Below, in pieces: positions 1 through 12,600 of a DNA stretch of 64,000 bases. The stretch is from Pagrus major. Lineage: Eukaryota; Chordata; Actinopteri; Spariformes; Sparidae. The position numbers were made by a program, and so were the translations under genes. Position 1 is the first letter of the stretch, and each line of letters starts with the position of its first letter. The stretch lies in the NCBI RefSeq assembly GCF_040436345.1, contig NC_133230.1:19974197-20038196 (forward strand), read 5' to 3'. The notes beneath the pieces were generated by a model, which did no database searches, had not been told where the DNA came from, and worked only from the letters and a program-made list of their open reading frames with translations.

Positions 1-95
1 TTTTTACATTTTTATAGACTAGATGATTAATAGTGAAAATAACCTGCAGATTAATCGATACTAAAAAAAACTGTTGGTTGCAGCTCTACCTAATT
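1..95 (+). repeat. End fragment of a GGCTGCAACTAA-type teleost MITE
   Basis: The stretch contains TTTTTATAGACTAGATGATTAATAG, followed by GATTAATCGATA and GGTTGCAGCTCTA. It matches the terminal part of the same family seen at 14178, 22790, 30199 and 60133. It lies in an orc3 intron and continues past the window edge. Confidence 0.5.
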
Positions 96-139
96 GCAAA
101 TGTAAAATAATTTACACTAACTGAGCTTCATGGTCCCAC

Positions 140-1741
140 CTTTGTTTTTGTATTGTACCAATTGCAGAGCGTACTGAGGGAGCAGTGCACACTCTTGTGG
201 AGCGTGCCGGTCTGCTCAGCCTCCTCCTCTTCCTCATCATCTACAGTCACAACAGTGCCCATCAACCTCTCCAGGACCCTCTTCATCAAATGCTTCAATG
301 CTGAAATGATAAAGTGGACAATATAAAGACTTAATAGCACAAATTGCTCTGGGGGTACGTGATAAAGTAATTATCAGGCCACTACCCATTAAAACTCCAA
401 GATACAAAGAGACGATTGTCTTTAAGTATTCAAATCCCTTACCTCCACACTCTTTGGCTTGAACAGAGGCCACATGAGGGGTGACAGACTGCTGGAGCAG
501 TTCAGACAAACTCTGGAAGGTCATGTCATGGTCTGGGACATTCACACCTATGGAGGATGTATGACACCATAACGGTTTAGGCTTTGAGAAACCCTGAATA
601 GCAAGACTGTAAATAAAGAGAGATGACTTTTCTTTTCTTGGCTAGTAGCACAGAGCAGCAGAAAGACTGATGAAAACATTAAATATCACACTTTTTTATG
701 AGCGTTAGGTTTTTTTTCTCTTTCATGTCAGCTCACTGTCAGAGAGAAGAGAATGAGCTTGTGCAAATATATCAACACTGCAGAAAATAAGCAGTGAAAT
801 AATTCCAAATATTCACAATCAATATATATTGACATATCAGTATTTTTGATAGCACTGTTACCAACATACCGAGCACAAGAGCCGCTGTGGGAATCTCGCT
901 GGCCCTCATCTGTGATGCCCAATCGCTGTCTTGGCGAGTGGACGAGCACTTCCTCGTGAAGTCCAGCAAACTGTCCAAGATTTTCCTGTTGAGGTCATCC
1001 TGTAAAACCTTACAGACAGGAAAGACATTGTCATTAAAGGTTTTTATTAAAAAAAATAAAATCCATTCATTGTTTGTGAGACCATGTTCACAGTTAATAC
1101 TGTTTACTGCCTCCTTACGAATACATGGTTTCAGAGGGTTTTGTTTACAATAATGCACTGTCAACGTTGAATGGTGAAACCTGTTTTGGCTTTGCTTTTG
1201 TATTATAGATGGCCACTAACAGGCCTAGGATAGCTCCAAAACACATCATGTTTAATGATGACACCATCATTAGATAACAACACAACAACATCTGCTCTTA
1301 CCTCTGTGTCCGATTTAATTTTGTCCCATAGATCTTGACAAAGCTTGAATCGCTTTTCACTGTTCTCAGCACCTTCACAGCCATGGCTGAAGTGATCCTC
1401 TGTGGAGGAATGGCATCACAGTGAGACTAACTGAGGACATTTCAAGTCAGCTGACTGACAGCTCATTTACAGCTGCTGTGGATACTCTGTTGTAAACATT
1501 ATCACAACTCACCCAAACTGAGCGTCTTTTTCTTCTTCGCACTTGGCTTGAAAACAAAACAGCCCTGAAATATCAACAGTAATACGTTACAAACAGTACC
1601 CGTTAACTTTACACAGACGCTTAACTTCGAAGTGGCCATGTTGTTTCACGACTTTCCCAATCTCAGGTTGGTTTCATGAGGTTCATAAGGTTGAATAACG
1701 GGAGAATATCACATTACCTTTGACACAGAGGAAGTAGACAT
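140..1741 (-). CDS. orc3: Origin recognition complex subunit 3, N-terminal part (gene cut by window edge)
   Basis: ORC3 is a subunit of the six-protein complex that marks replication origins in the nucleus and loads the MCM helicase. Six coding exons are visible: 1718-1741, 1513-1564, 1302-1399, 870-999, 443-547 and 140-300. All have GT-AG borders and compatible phases. The protein starts MSTSSVSKG followed by [12 protein letters not shown], matching the human ORC3 start. Later stretches [20 protein letters not shown] and an acidic run near [11 protein letters not shown] also match the family. The acidic run is typical of the linker in the ORC3 AAA-like region. About 190 residues are seen, out of roughly 710 expected; the remaining exons lie beyond position 1. 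The neighbour znf292 is on the same strand. Identity is from remembered homology, and the frame joins are internally consistent. Confidence 0.93.
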
Positions 1742-3194
1742 GTCAGCAGTCGCTACACGTAACGATACTTCTGTATTCAGGATACTTCAGTCAGGGATTT
1801 GTGCCTGTTTAAAGGCTAATTATTTGTTTAAAATGTTCCTTGTGCAGCGCCTTACAAAGCAGCTACTACTTCCCGCCAGAGTGACGTTTACGGAAGTGGT
1901 TGTGTTCAGGTCAGGTTTGGTTAGGCATGTTCATAAATGTTCATAAACATTTTAAGCTATCCGGTTTGATAAAATACATCAACTATCATAAACATGTGTA
2001 AAAGAAAAGCCATGTTAAAGTTTTTTAACTTCCGTTATGTTTCTTTACATTACCATTCTCTCCTGTTTTATCCGCGGTGGAATTTGTCAACATTGCTGAT
2101 CTTGAACACCCTCCGTTAATATTCATGTGCACAAATGACATGCGTAGGAAAATGCTCCCTAACGCTGAAGTTATGATCATCGGTGTTGTTTAATGCACCC
2201 TAAAGTCACACTGGAGTAAAAGTAAAGATATCTTGTTAAATTATTTTTCTTTGGTAAAAGTGAAAGTCATTATTTGAGTAAAAGTCTTAAAGCATCTGAT
2301 ATCAAATGCACTTAAGTATCAAAAGGCATTTTCTGGCTATAAATGTGCTTGGTTTAAAAAAAAGTACAACTAAATTGTACATATATTTACATGTGTGTGT
2401 ATACTGTATATTTTGTATCAACTGATTAGCCGCCTGGTTGATTATCGGATTGGATATATAGATAAAAAAATAAATCATTTAGATATGTTCTGATGCAGCA
2501 TGCAATCTGCACAGTAACTAGCAACTAAAGTCATCAAATAATAGTAATGTGTAGAATGTACAATATTTGTCTCCAAAATGGAGTGGAGGTATGAAGTAGT
2601 AGAAAATGGAAATATTCAAGTAAAGTACAAGTATCTCAAATTGTACTCAAGTACAGTACTTGAGTAAATGAGCAGTTACATTATATCACTGATGATAATA
2701 TTCAACAGTAGTATTTTAAGTAGTAGTTTATATAATGGTATTAGCTTTGAACCTTCAAATGACTGTAATGTTTAATTTGTATTTGTTTAGTAATCTATGT
2801 GGCATGTTTAATATTTATCTATATCTCTCCAGTGTCAATGGATATTCTAATATTGCTCTGACAAAAACAGGGACCTGGTCATGACTTTATTCAGCCCTTT
2901 TTAAAAATATTTACTGTCTTTAATTTGCATTCATACCATAGGCTCCTGTTTGGAGTGTATGCTGAAACCTGAATTTCAACTGAAGCTAGACTGCTGGAGA
3001 AAGTTACAAAAAGATAGGTGTAATTTTTTGTGAAAAGAAACTTTGCAGACAAGAAGATTAATTTAAGTAATCTTGCTGTCGTGTTTCATCATAAATTTAG
3101 CAATGGTATAACATGCTGGCCATTATATGTCTACCTTCTATCCGAAATTGAACACAAAAAGAAAAGGACAATAGTTTACAAAAACCAGTATCAT
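1742..3194. other. Intergenic DNA upstream of orc3 and downstream of znf292
   Basis: The first few hundred bases form the presumed orc3 promoter and 5' flank; no clear TATA box is seen. Most of the rest is a transposon-derived repeat, listed separately, in AT-rich DNA. Short open frames here have no recognisable domain or splice context. I see no gene. Confidence 0.6.
2205..2690. repeat. Teleost non-autonomous DNA transposon (AAGTA-rich family, probably hAT-like)
   Basis: The left end carries many GTAAAAGT and GAGTAAAAGT words. The right end reads AAGTAAAGTACAAGTATCTC then ACTCAAGTACAGTACTTGAG. This pattern, with interior CAGTAACTAGCAACTAAAG, matches a very common fish MITE recalled from other genomes. 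The copy is old, and its edges are approximate. Family assignment to hAT is from memory. Confidence 0.55.
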
Positions 3195-3200
3195 TTTATT
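3195..3200 (-). terminator. Candidate polyadenylation signal of znf292
   Basis: AATAAA is read on the minus strand, about 405 bp downstream of the znf292 stop codon. It is the clearest canonical signal in the expected place. Sequence 3201-3605 would then be the 3' UTR. Confidence 0.45.
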
Positions 3201-3605
3201 GAACACTTTGTGGAAGACATGTAAATATTACAGATAGGTCTACTAGTGTTGAAAAAGGATGAAATAAATACAAACAGAACTTGAAATCCCATAGGGATAT
3301 ATAAAAACATTGTTTTTCTTTAAAAGTCTCCATTTAGCAAAAGAAAAAAAACATCTTCAGTACTAAGCATAAATACAAACATGTTTCTAAAATCTATGCC
3401 CTATAGATTACCTGGTTATTATAGCTAACATACATACTTAAAATCATCCAAGACAATATTTCATTAAGTACAAAATAGGCCATATCATCGTTTACTGTGA
3501 CCATGACTGTTATCAGTTGGAAATCTGATGCATTAACAAACAAACCATTCTGCAGCATAACTTCTCAAATCCTGAGTGAGATTGAGTTGAACACAAAATA
3601 GTGGG

Positions 3606-6600
3606 CTATGATCCGCTATAAAGCCACTTTTTTATTATGACTATGGGCCTCATGTCTTGTAGCTGCTTTAGCAAAAGATCAGCACCGTCTGAAAATGTTT
3701 TATCAATGACAATCTTGACATTGTTAGCTGATTTGAGATTCAGGGGATTTCTGAAGTCTACCAGATTTTCACAACCAGTTATTTTGCTTTTCATTGCAGA
3801 TTTCTGTTTGTGAGTTTGTTGTCTTTTGGACGGCAGTTCAGCACTAGATTTGTCATTTAATTTGCGCTTGGAAGTCTGTGTTGACTCTGAGGTTTCCAAG
3901 AACTTAAGAAAAGAGTCCTCAAGTCCTAAAGGCTTGAAAGACCCTGACGTAACCCCGTCGTCACGTTGTTCTTGGGCTGTCGGTGTACCAGGATTTGAGT
4001 TCTCTCTGGAACTGTTAACAGTCGTACGATTCCTAAGGGTCTGCATCCTCTCTGGACAAGCTGGTGTAGGATGTGCAGGTTTTCTGGGACGGCCTCTTTT
4101 AGTCCCCCCTTCTGTCCCAGTGGAAGCTTGAGATTCTGCACTATCGTCATTGGACAGTTTGCTGTCTTCTTGGCCTATTCGATCCACCAGCTCATCTGTT
4201 TTCTCGTCACTGGGCTTTTCGCCTTCTTCTGGCTCGGTCTCCTCAGACGATGAGCTTGACGCCCCCTCTGATTTGTTGGAGTCTTTGAATCTGGCACGCG
4301 GGTACTTTTTGCAGAAAATGAACTGGCTCCTCTGGTCTTCAATGTATCTTTCTGTGAGGCCATGAGTGGTGTAATGCTTAAATATACTTCTCTCAGCCCG
4401 CTCCACTGCATCACAGCCTATTATCATGCATGGGTACTGCAGGGTGGACTTCTTGGTGCACATGGCTGATGCCTCCTCGTGGGATTTTAGTGTAGGCTTT
4501 CCAAAACTAGTCCAGTGTTCAATGGACTTCCCATCTTTCTTTTTAGTGTTTTTCTTCTTCATTTTGAATTTACTTTCCACATTCTCTTTCCCATTAGTAA
4601 CAGCCACGAACAGCCCTACTGATTTAGTCCGTCTTCCGTCACTTGTTTTAGGGTCATAAACGTATTCATGCTTTTTTATCAGGTGACGCAGGAGGTTCGA
4701 TTTTGTAGTGTAAACACGGTCGCATCCATCATACTCACACTTAAAAGTTGGATCAACTGAGCCGCTCTCAGAGATGGCGATTTCCTTGTGGAAATTCTTA
4801 ATGTGCTCGATGTACTTTTCCACGTTGTTGAAGGGGAGCGCGCACTCTGGCCGATCACAGTTGAAAGTCCCTATGGTCATACTGGCCATCATTGCGGTGG
4901 CTTTGTCACGGCTAAACTTGTGAAGTAAGAGGTAATGCTGCACTAACCTTGTGATTCCCATGAACACCCTTGAGCAGTCTTTCACTTGACACCTGACCTC
5001 ATGATCTTTGCTTATACTCTGAATGCTCTCCTGTACAGGTTTAACAGGAGTCTTTTCAGGCTCAGGTTCAGGTTTACTGGGGGGCAGGGCTGCCTGATGC
5101 ATGGCCCTGTAATGAAGGATCAAATTGTGCTGGATGGTGAATGCGGCAGTGCACCCTTCATGAACACAGCGATATGGTCTATATGGACTGTAGGCGTCTG
5201 TTTCACACATTTTGAGACTCAACCTTTTCTGAGATTTGTCTTTCTTATGGAGCTCATCCTTCGTTGGTGTGTTTTTGGAGCTGCTAGGTTTCTCTGGGGA
5301 GGATGAAGCAGATGCAGAAGCGGGGCTGGACTTTGGCTCTTTGACTTTGCTTAATGATGCATCTGACCGTCCTTGCTGCTCTATTGCTTTGCCAACCGGA
5401 CTGAGATTCTCTTGTATTTCTGTTTTTTTATTTCTGGATTTGAGTTTCACATCTGGACTCTTATTTACAACGGCCACTTTAGGCCGCTCTGGGGTTTTAT
5501 CATGATCTGATGGTGCCAACTCACCAAATGACCTATCAGTCAAATAGCTGGGAGGTGATGGTAGTTGTGTAACAGTTGATGCGTCAGGAATGAAGCCCTG
5601 TGTAACTGAATCTCCTGGTGAGGTGATCTGAGGAACCTCTGGATTGTTCTCATTGTCTGTCTGAGGTGCAATTGCAATGTCAAGCGGTTCTTGTTTTATA
5701 GAAGTTAACACCATGGCAGATTGTGTTGTGTGACTGCTGTTGGCATCAGTGGGTGCACGGCTAACAGGCGTATTATCTTTGTTAAGCCTAAATGCACGCC
5801 TGTTTCGAGCACTGATCCTTAGCTTCTGAATCTCTGCCTTTGACAATCGATGCACTTTTTCATAGTGAATTCTCAAACCTGTCGTTCTTGTGAATGTTTT
5901 GGGGCAAATCTGACAAGGATATGGAGACAGTTTGGATGGGGTTCTTTTAAGTTCTTCTATCATCTCATTAGAGTAATCGTGCATTTTAGTCAAGTGTCTG
6001 AATAATGCCTCCTTTGTCATGAATGAGTATTCACAGTCATCCTGGTCACATTTAAAAGGTTTGGGTACCTTTTCAGAGGGCTTGTCATCACTTTTACTCA
6101 GTAATTTACTTTTTTCAATCTCAGGGGCTGGAACACAATGACTGACATTTTGCTCTAACGAAAGAGCGCTCCGCATCTTCTCTTGTGCAGCCTCAATCAA
6201 ATCAAGCCTTTGAAAGGCATGTGAGATTTCCATCAAGTGATCCTCCTGATAAGGTACAGCGAGGGCTGGATTAGCCAACTCTACTGCCTTGTCTTGCTGG
6301 TTTTCAGGGGTAATGGACATTGAGTTTGAAAAGTCCATTATATTTGTATTTTGGGGCTCTTGTTTCAACACCATGGGTGAAGTCAAAGTGGTCAAGCTAC
6401 AAGATTCCTGTGAGAAATCACCATTTGACATGTTGAATACTCCAACGTTATTGTCAGGGACATGGGGGTCATTAAGAAAATCAAGAAAAGATGTTGGCAG
6501 GTCAGCCGTTAGGTCTATTTCATCTACAGGCCTGCACTGTGAGCGTTTCGACAAGTGACCCCCAAGAGACTTGGTGCTTGTGAACTCTCTGAAGCATCTC

Positions 6601-9600
6601 CTGCAGATGACCTTGCCATCTTTAATGATGGCTGGCCATTTGGTTCGCTTGCTCAGCCTGCTGCGTTTTCCTTTCTGCATTTCAGGGTCACTAGCCTTTT
6701 CCTCTACGGCGTCAGCCTCACAGTCAGCATTCGGACAGCCCTCTTCATAAGGAAAGTCTGTCTGAGTGACACTTGGTGGACTGAGCATGCCATCAACAGA
6801 GTTGTCCATAGGCTCATAACCAGGAGTGGACATATTCTCTCTTTTAATGATGTCGTGTGAAGGTTTTAATGCAATCTGGGCTTCTGGGGTCAGACATTTA
6901 ATGGGAATATCAACTGATGAGCCTTGAGTATGACAGGAGTTTTCTCGCTGATCATATGGAGTGTGGTAACCTCCTTCAGGGAGGCTGTCAATTGTTGACA
7001 GACTGTTTCCATTATCCAACTGACTTGTCATACTTGGACTAATTTTTCTCACATCTACAGTATCTCCACTGCCCTCTGGATGCATTAGTCCATACTGATG
7101 CCCTCCATTATGTATTTGCCCTCCGTTGTCAAGCATCAGAGAGCTTGACACATACTGGGACATCAAACTTGAATCTGAAGGAGCGTGTGACGTAGTGGGA
7201 CCATGCATAGCTGCCATCGAATGATCTCTGTCAGATGGGACAGACGCCGTGGTTTGATAAGGGTCTGCCTGCCATTGAGGATAGCTGCGAGATGGGTACT
7301 CATTCATGTTGAAGGCTTCTGGATAGCAGTTATTTACTGGAGGTGAAGACCATGACTGGGACACGTCTGACTGCATCATTCCGCTGGGATTATTTGGGCT
7401 TCCCCATGAAGGGTAGTGTGTGGGGTTCACCATTGGCGTGATAGGCACAGGCTCCATTGATCCAGGATAACACTGGGCAGGTGAGGTCGAACATCCCGTT
7501 TGGTAATCCATTTGCTGCATCCCCTGTTTGTTGCATAGTACTCCAGGCTGATTTGACTGCCTGTTCCACACATTCTGAGACGGACTGGGTGAAGCTGGCC
7601 CACTTGGTGCCTTTTTTGCTGTAATTTTGGCCACTTTGTTATATTTCTTTGCCAATTTCCAGTCTTCAAATATTTCAGGGTGTTGCTTCTTCACATGCCT
7701 AGACAGACTTTTGTTTGTACTGTACGCCCTAGTACAGTCACTATATGGGCAGCAATGCAGATTCTCTTCGTTTCCAGCAGTTACAGCAGGCGTGCTGGAA
7801 GGATATCCTTGCAGCGAAGAGGGAATTTCTGTCTTGATTTGACTTGGAGAAATTATTTGTGTAATCGCTTTGGGAGTTTCATTGCCTTGGACGTTATCAA
7901 GAACCTCTCCCTGTTGACCTGCCACAGGATTTGTGTCACTGGGTACAGGATATACTGGAGGGATTTCACCTTGCCCGACCACATTCGGGGGAGCGTGAGG
8001 AGCCTCAGGTGCTGGTGTCACATCAGCTGGTGCTGGAGTGGGGTTTGTCAGAGGAGTATAGCATTGCTCTGGTTCTTGTATTTCAAGCTCTCCTGCAGAA
8101 TTCAGCATGCTTTCAATCGAGTGTTTCACTCTCACAGGAACAGCATCTTTAGCAACCTCTGGTAATGTGCTTGGTGATGTGTTTGCCTTGGACGCCTCCA
8201 TCATATATGCATCTGTATCAATCATTTCAAGGCTCGGGGTGCTCTCCAATGGTGGTTGTACTTTTGGAGTGACAGGAGGGTTTTGGTTTGTGATGGGCAA
8301 ACTCTTTACTGCATCATTTGTACTATGATTCTCTTGGTGAGACAGGAATTGAGACTGTGAGTAGAATATTTTGCCACAATTATCAGTTTGGCAGGTGTAG
8401 GTAAGGTAATGCTGAGCCTCATGATCATACAACAAGTAGGCCTCACTGAAAACTTGGCCACAGTTAGGGAACATGCACTGGGCCTTAAATTCAGGATGTG
8501 TTTTTCTATGCATGAGAAGCTCAGAATTGGAGTTAAAGTTGGCCTTGCAATCCAACTGTATGCAGATGTATGGTTTGCTGCCACAATGCATCTGCAAATG
8601 ATCATTAAGATGTCTTACGTTAACAAACTGCCGTCTGCAGTACTGACACACCACCTTCTGTTTTTGTATCTCTAAAAACCTCATGGCCTCTTCGTCATCC
8701 TTATGAGATCTGACATGAGCCATGAGGTTTCGGAAAAATTTGAAAGCCTTGGAACAGTTTTTGACGGGACAGAAACAGTCTTGACTTATGTGTGTGTCAG
8801 ATGTAGTTTGTTCTATCTTAACAGGAGAGGCCAATTGTTCGCCAATTTGGGGTTCAATCTTAACGGGACTAATGCTCATCTTGGCAGCAACTTTTGTATT
8901 TTTTGATGGACTTTTAGGCGACTGAGGTGGTTTGGTTACCTTCCTAGCAGCTTTCATTGCAGCTAGTCTCTCCTTGCAAGATTGCTTTACATGTGATGCT
9001 ACATGTGGCTCTAAAACCTCCCTACTTTCAAAACTGTCAGCACAAATAGGACAAAGATACACTCCATCTTTGAAATGCTTCTGTGCGTGGCGAACTATTC
9101 TGTGACCCAGGAACTCCTTGTCGCACAAAACACAATACTGCATGTAGGCTCGCCAATTTCTGAACCGAGCAGACACAAAACCTTGCTCCCGAAGTTTTTT
9201 AGCCTCTCTGTTTTTTTCTCTTTCATCTGTGATTTCATTGAGTTCATTTGTAGTGGTTAACAGAAAATCCTCCAGGTCTCTGTATTCAGGGAGTTTTCCA
9301 AGTGCACTTTCCACCTCCTGTTCGTCTGTGTCATTGAGTGTGTCAATAGATGACACAATAGCTGCCTCCTCGCCCATCAGTGCCAAGCAGTTGCGTTTCA
9401 GTGTTTTCCAGTCCCAGAACTCTGGATCAAAAGGCCACTGTGTCTTCAAGGCCAGCAGTAACTCGCAGCGTAAAGAATTGGGCACTGGTAGGCTTCCGTC
9501 CTCCTCGGGCTTTTGGTCAGGTTCGTTGTACAGTGACTCCACAGCATAATACGAGTCAATGGTAGGCTGGAGGAGGAACTCTGTCAGCTGGCATGCACGC

Positions 9601-12600
9601 TTAACTTCTAGATCAGTTGGCAAGAGGCAGGAAATAGTCTTGCAGATGGTAGACTTGCTATCCTTGTGGTCACTGGTGGTCATTTTCAGAGCTTGAATGC
9701 ACATTTCCACGCACACTGGAAGCCCCACCTCTCCAACCTACAGAAATAAACAAACATAAATGCCAAAGACTTGACTTTAAGATCCCTTTAACAGATGCAG
9801 TATCCTAAGAGTCTGAGTCATTCTTTGTGTGAATGGTTATGAGCAATTGTTCTGCCACAAATCTGTGGACTATTTTTCTTACCTCATTTTGGATTACTTT
9901 GATTAGAAACAGAATATGACAGACGCTTCTACAGAGGAGAGCCATCTCTTTGCTGTGTCCAAGAAATGCATCAGCTGACGACTCTAAACGCATGAGTAAC
10001 TTACTCCAGAACAGTGTGAGTTCCCTGGAAAACATCACAAACACAACTGTTAAAAAAAAACTCACCAATATTTTTATTACTGTTAAATCATTGAATACCC
10101 ATCACATTATAATATGTCTTGCTTTGTCGGAACAGCAGTCCAAAGACCAAAAAACACTCATCTTAAAGCCTTTTCACATCAAGCATAGATTTTTGTCCAA
10201 AAAAATCAGGGCTAAAAATGGTAGACGGCACCACAGATAATTTGCACCGGACCTGGTGTGCCTTGTTGTCATGCAGAAAAATCATACACGGATTTTCTGT
10301 ATGACAACTAGGCACCACATTTTCGCATCCAATGGTGTGAAACTGCTTTCACTATAATATGAGACAAGGAGAAGCAGCTAATTCACACATCTGACAACTT
10401 GGAACCATCAAATATTTGATACGTTGTCTTAAAGAAACGATGTAAATGATAAATCAATTATCAAAGCAGTTTAGAAATAAGTAAAGTGACTGATTGTTGC
10501 AGTTTTATTTGTACACATATTCCGATTACACAAATTAAAGATGTACTTGCACAGTTTTAAGTAGACCGTTGCTGTTGCGGTTATGGCTTGTAGAGAGCAA
10601 ACCATTTATACTCATTCATTCACAGTCGGTCTACAGTCCCTCAAGTATTAAGCTATTAGGAGACATGAACCTTCAAACACACACACACTCAGAGTCAGCA
10701 TCTGCAACACTGCTCAACAGTGACGGTATCTCTGCGAACTTTGTGTTTATTGCAGAGATTGCTTCACCCAATTGCATAATTAATCATTTCCATGACCACT
10801 GTATTCCTGAGGGTAATTTTTCAAGTGTTTTAAGAGTATTTATCTGACACAAACAGCAACACTCACCAGGCACAATAAACATCTCCTTGGAGAAGCTGTC
10901 GCTTGAGAAAGGCAGAGCACAGGGAGAGAGCTCCTTTCTCATCTCCCTCTGACTCAAGGTTGCAGATCATTTCAAGAGCATCTTTACAGTCTATTGACGC
11001 AATCTATTATGGAGAGAGAGATAGAGAGAAATAAAGCCACAGTCAATTTAAATGAAATTAAATAACTATCTGACACACTGTTCGGACCTTTTTATTGTTA
11101 AAAACTCAAATAAGTAATGAGTGACTAATGGGTTTTGCCGTTAGATTCAATTTCAGTTCATTTTCAGTCCGATAGTCTATTTGTTTAATATAAAAACACC
11201 TTCAAACATATTTTTTTTCTATTTCCTGTCGTATTATTGGGTAATTTGCAGGGTTAAAGATGTAAGAACTGTAATAGGTACATTATCAAGTGTTAGATGT
11301 GATGACTTTGTGTGCACTTGGCACTCTGTCATTTCTTACCTCTTCCATTAGCTGCTCCTGACTTTTTGTCATGCAGATGCAAACCAAGTAGGTTTGTTTG
11401 AAGTTTCCTTTTCCTTCATATCCCGGATACTCTGAGCATATCTTTGCAAGGACAGCAGCTTTATCGACATTGTCCACTTTGATTAGGTGCTTTATTCTCA
11501 TGTTCAGAAGTGTGGGACCTTCCAACTCAAGAAACTCGTGAACTAAGGAACAAAAAGGAGAAGACAGAGACAAAAGATAAGAAACTGCATACACACACTG
11601 AATAATTATAATCTCATGCAGTTACAACTATACAAGTTAGGAACAAGTGAGAACTAACCTTGCTCAGTTTGCGGGATTTGATTGGACATGATGCTGCTTA
11701 GTGTGGTGTTGGACCAAACGCCATCCTCCTGTGCCAGAACTGAGAGCAGGCAAAGCTGTGTGCTCCCACTTTCTTGCAAAAGGCTGTGTGCCAACTGCAA
11801 CAGAAGATAAATAAATATGTAGTAAATAAATTACTAAAACCTCAATGTGTCATGCTTTTAATGTTAATAGTCATTTACAGTCAAGAGTCTAAAGTAATTG
11901 TTATAACAATTGTTATGTTACTTGAAGGAATTTGTGTCACCATTCAATGGTTTACATTTCTCAAAAAAGCAGCAATTAACAGAGCATTACCTAAAATGAA
12001 CCTACAGATCCAAACATTTAGCTCATTTATTTTCATTACGTTACAACAATGAGCCGAACCAAATGCATTCTAACAACTAAAACAGCTTTTCTTTGCTTAT
12101 CGCTGCAGAGATAAGCCTCAGAAAAAGTCTCCTAACAGCACGGGGGATACTGACCTTCATGGAGGACTGAAACTCCTCCCATAAGGCACCAGGGACATGC
12201 TGGGGCAGTAAGAGCAGCAGCTCCGCACAGCTCCTGCGAATCCAACACAGTCATTTGTTAAAGCCACATTTAGGTCAAGGATGTGTACACGCTACACAAA
12301 ATAAGGGGAGCATGAAATGTGCTGCTGTGAAGCCAGAGTGGGATTTTTGAATATAGTAAAGACAGAGGTGTAAATCAGAAGCTGATTTAGTCACTGTTGT
12401 TTTTTTATATGTAAAGACAAAAGCTCAGAATAGCTAGATCAGTAACTGTGATCAATAATTAATTAAATTACATCCTTGACAGTGATAACTGTTGCCTCTG
12501 ATTCCCTTCATTTTGTGTATGCACTGCACCTCCGCGTGCAGCTCATCCCAAATATGTCGAAGCTCCCCAAGAGGTAGCCTACATTTCTGTTCTGTATTAC

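Noticed and set aside
7680-8165. 161-residue plus-strand open frame
   Set aside because: It is antisense to the giant znf292 exon and has no independent homology or promoter.
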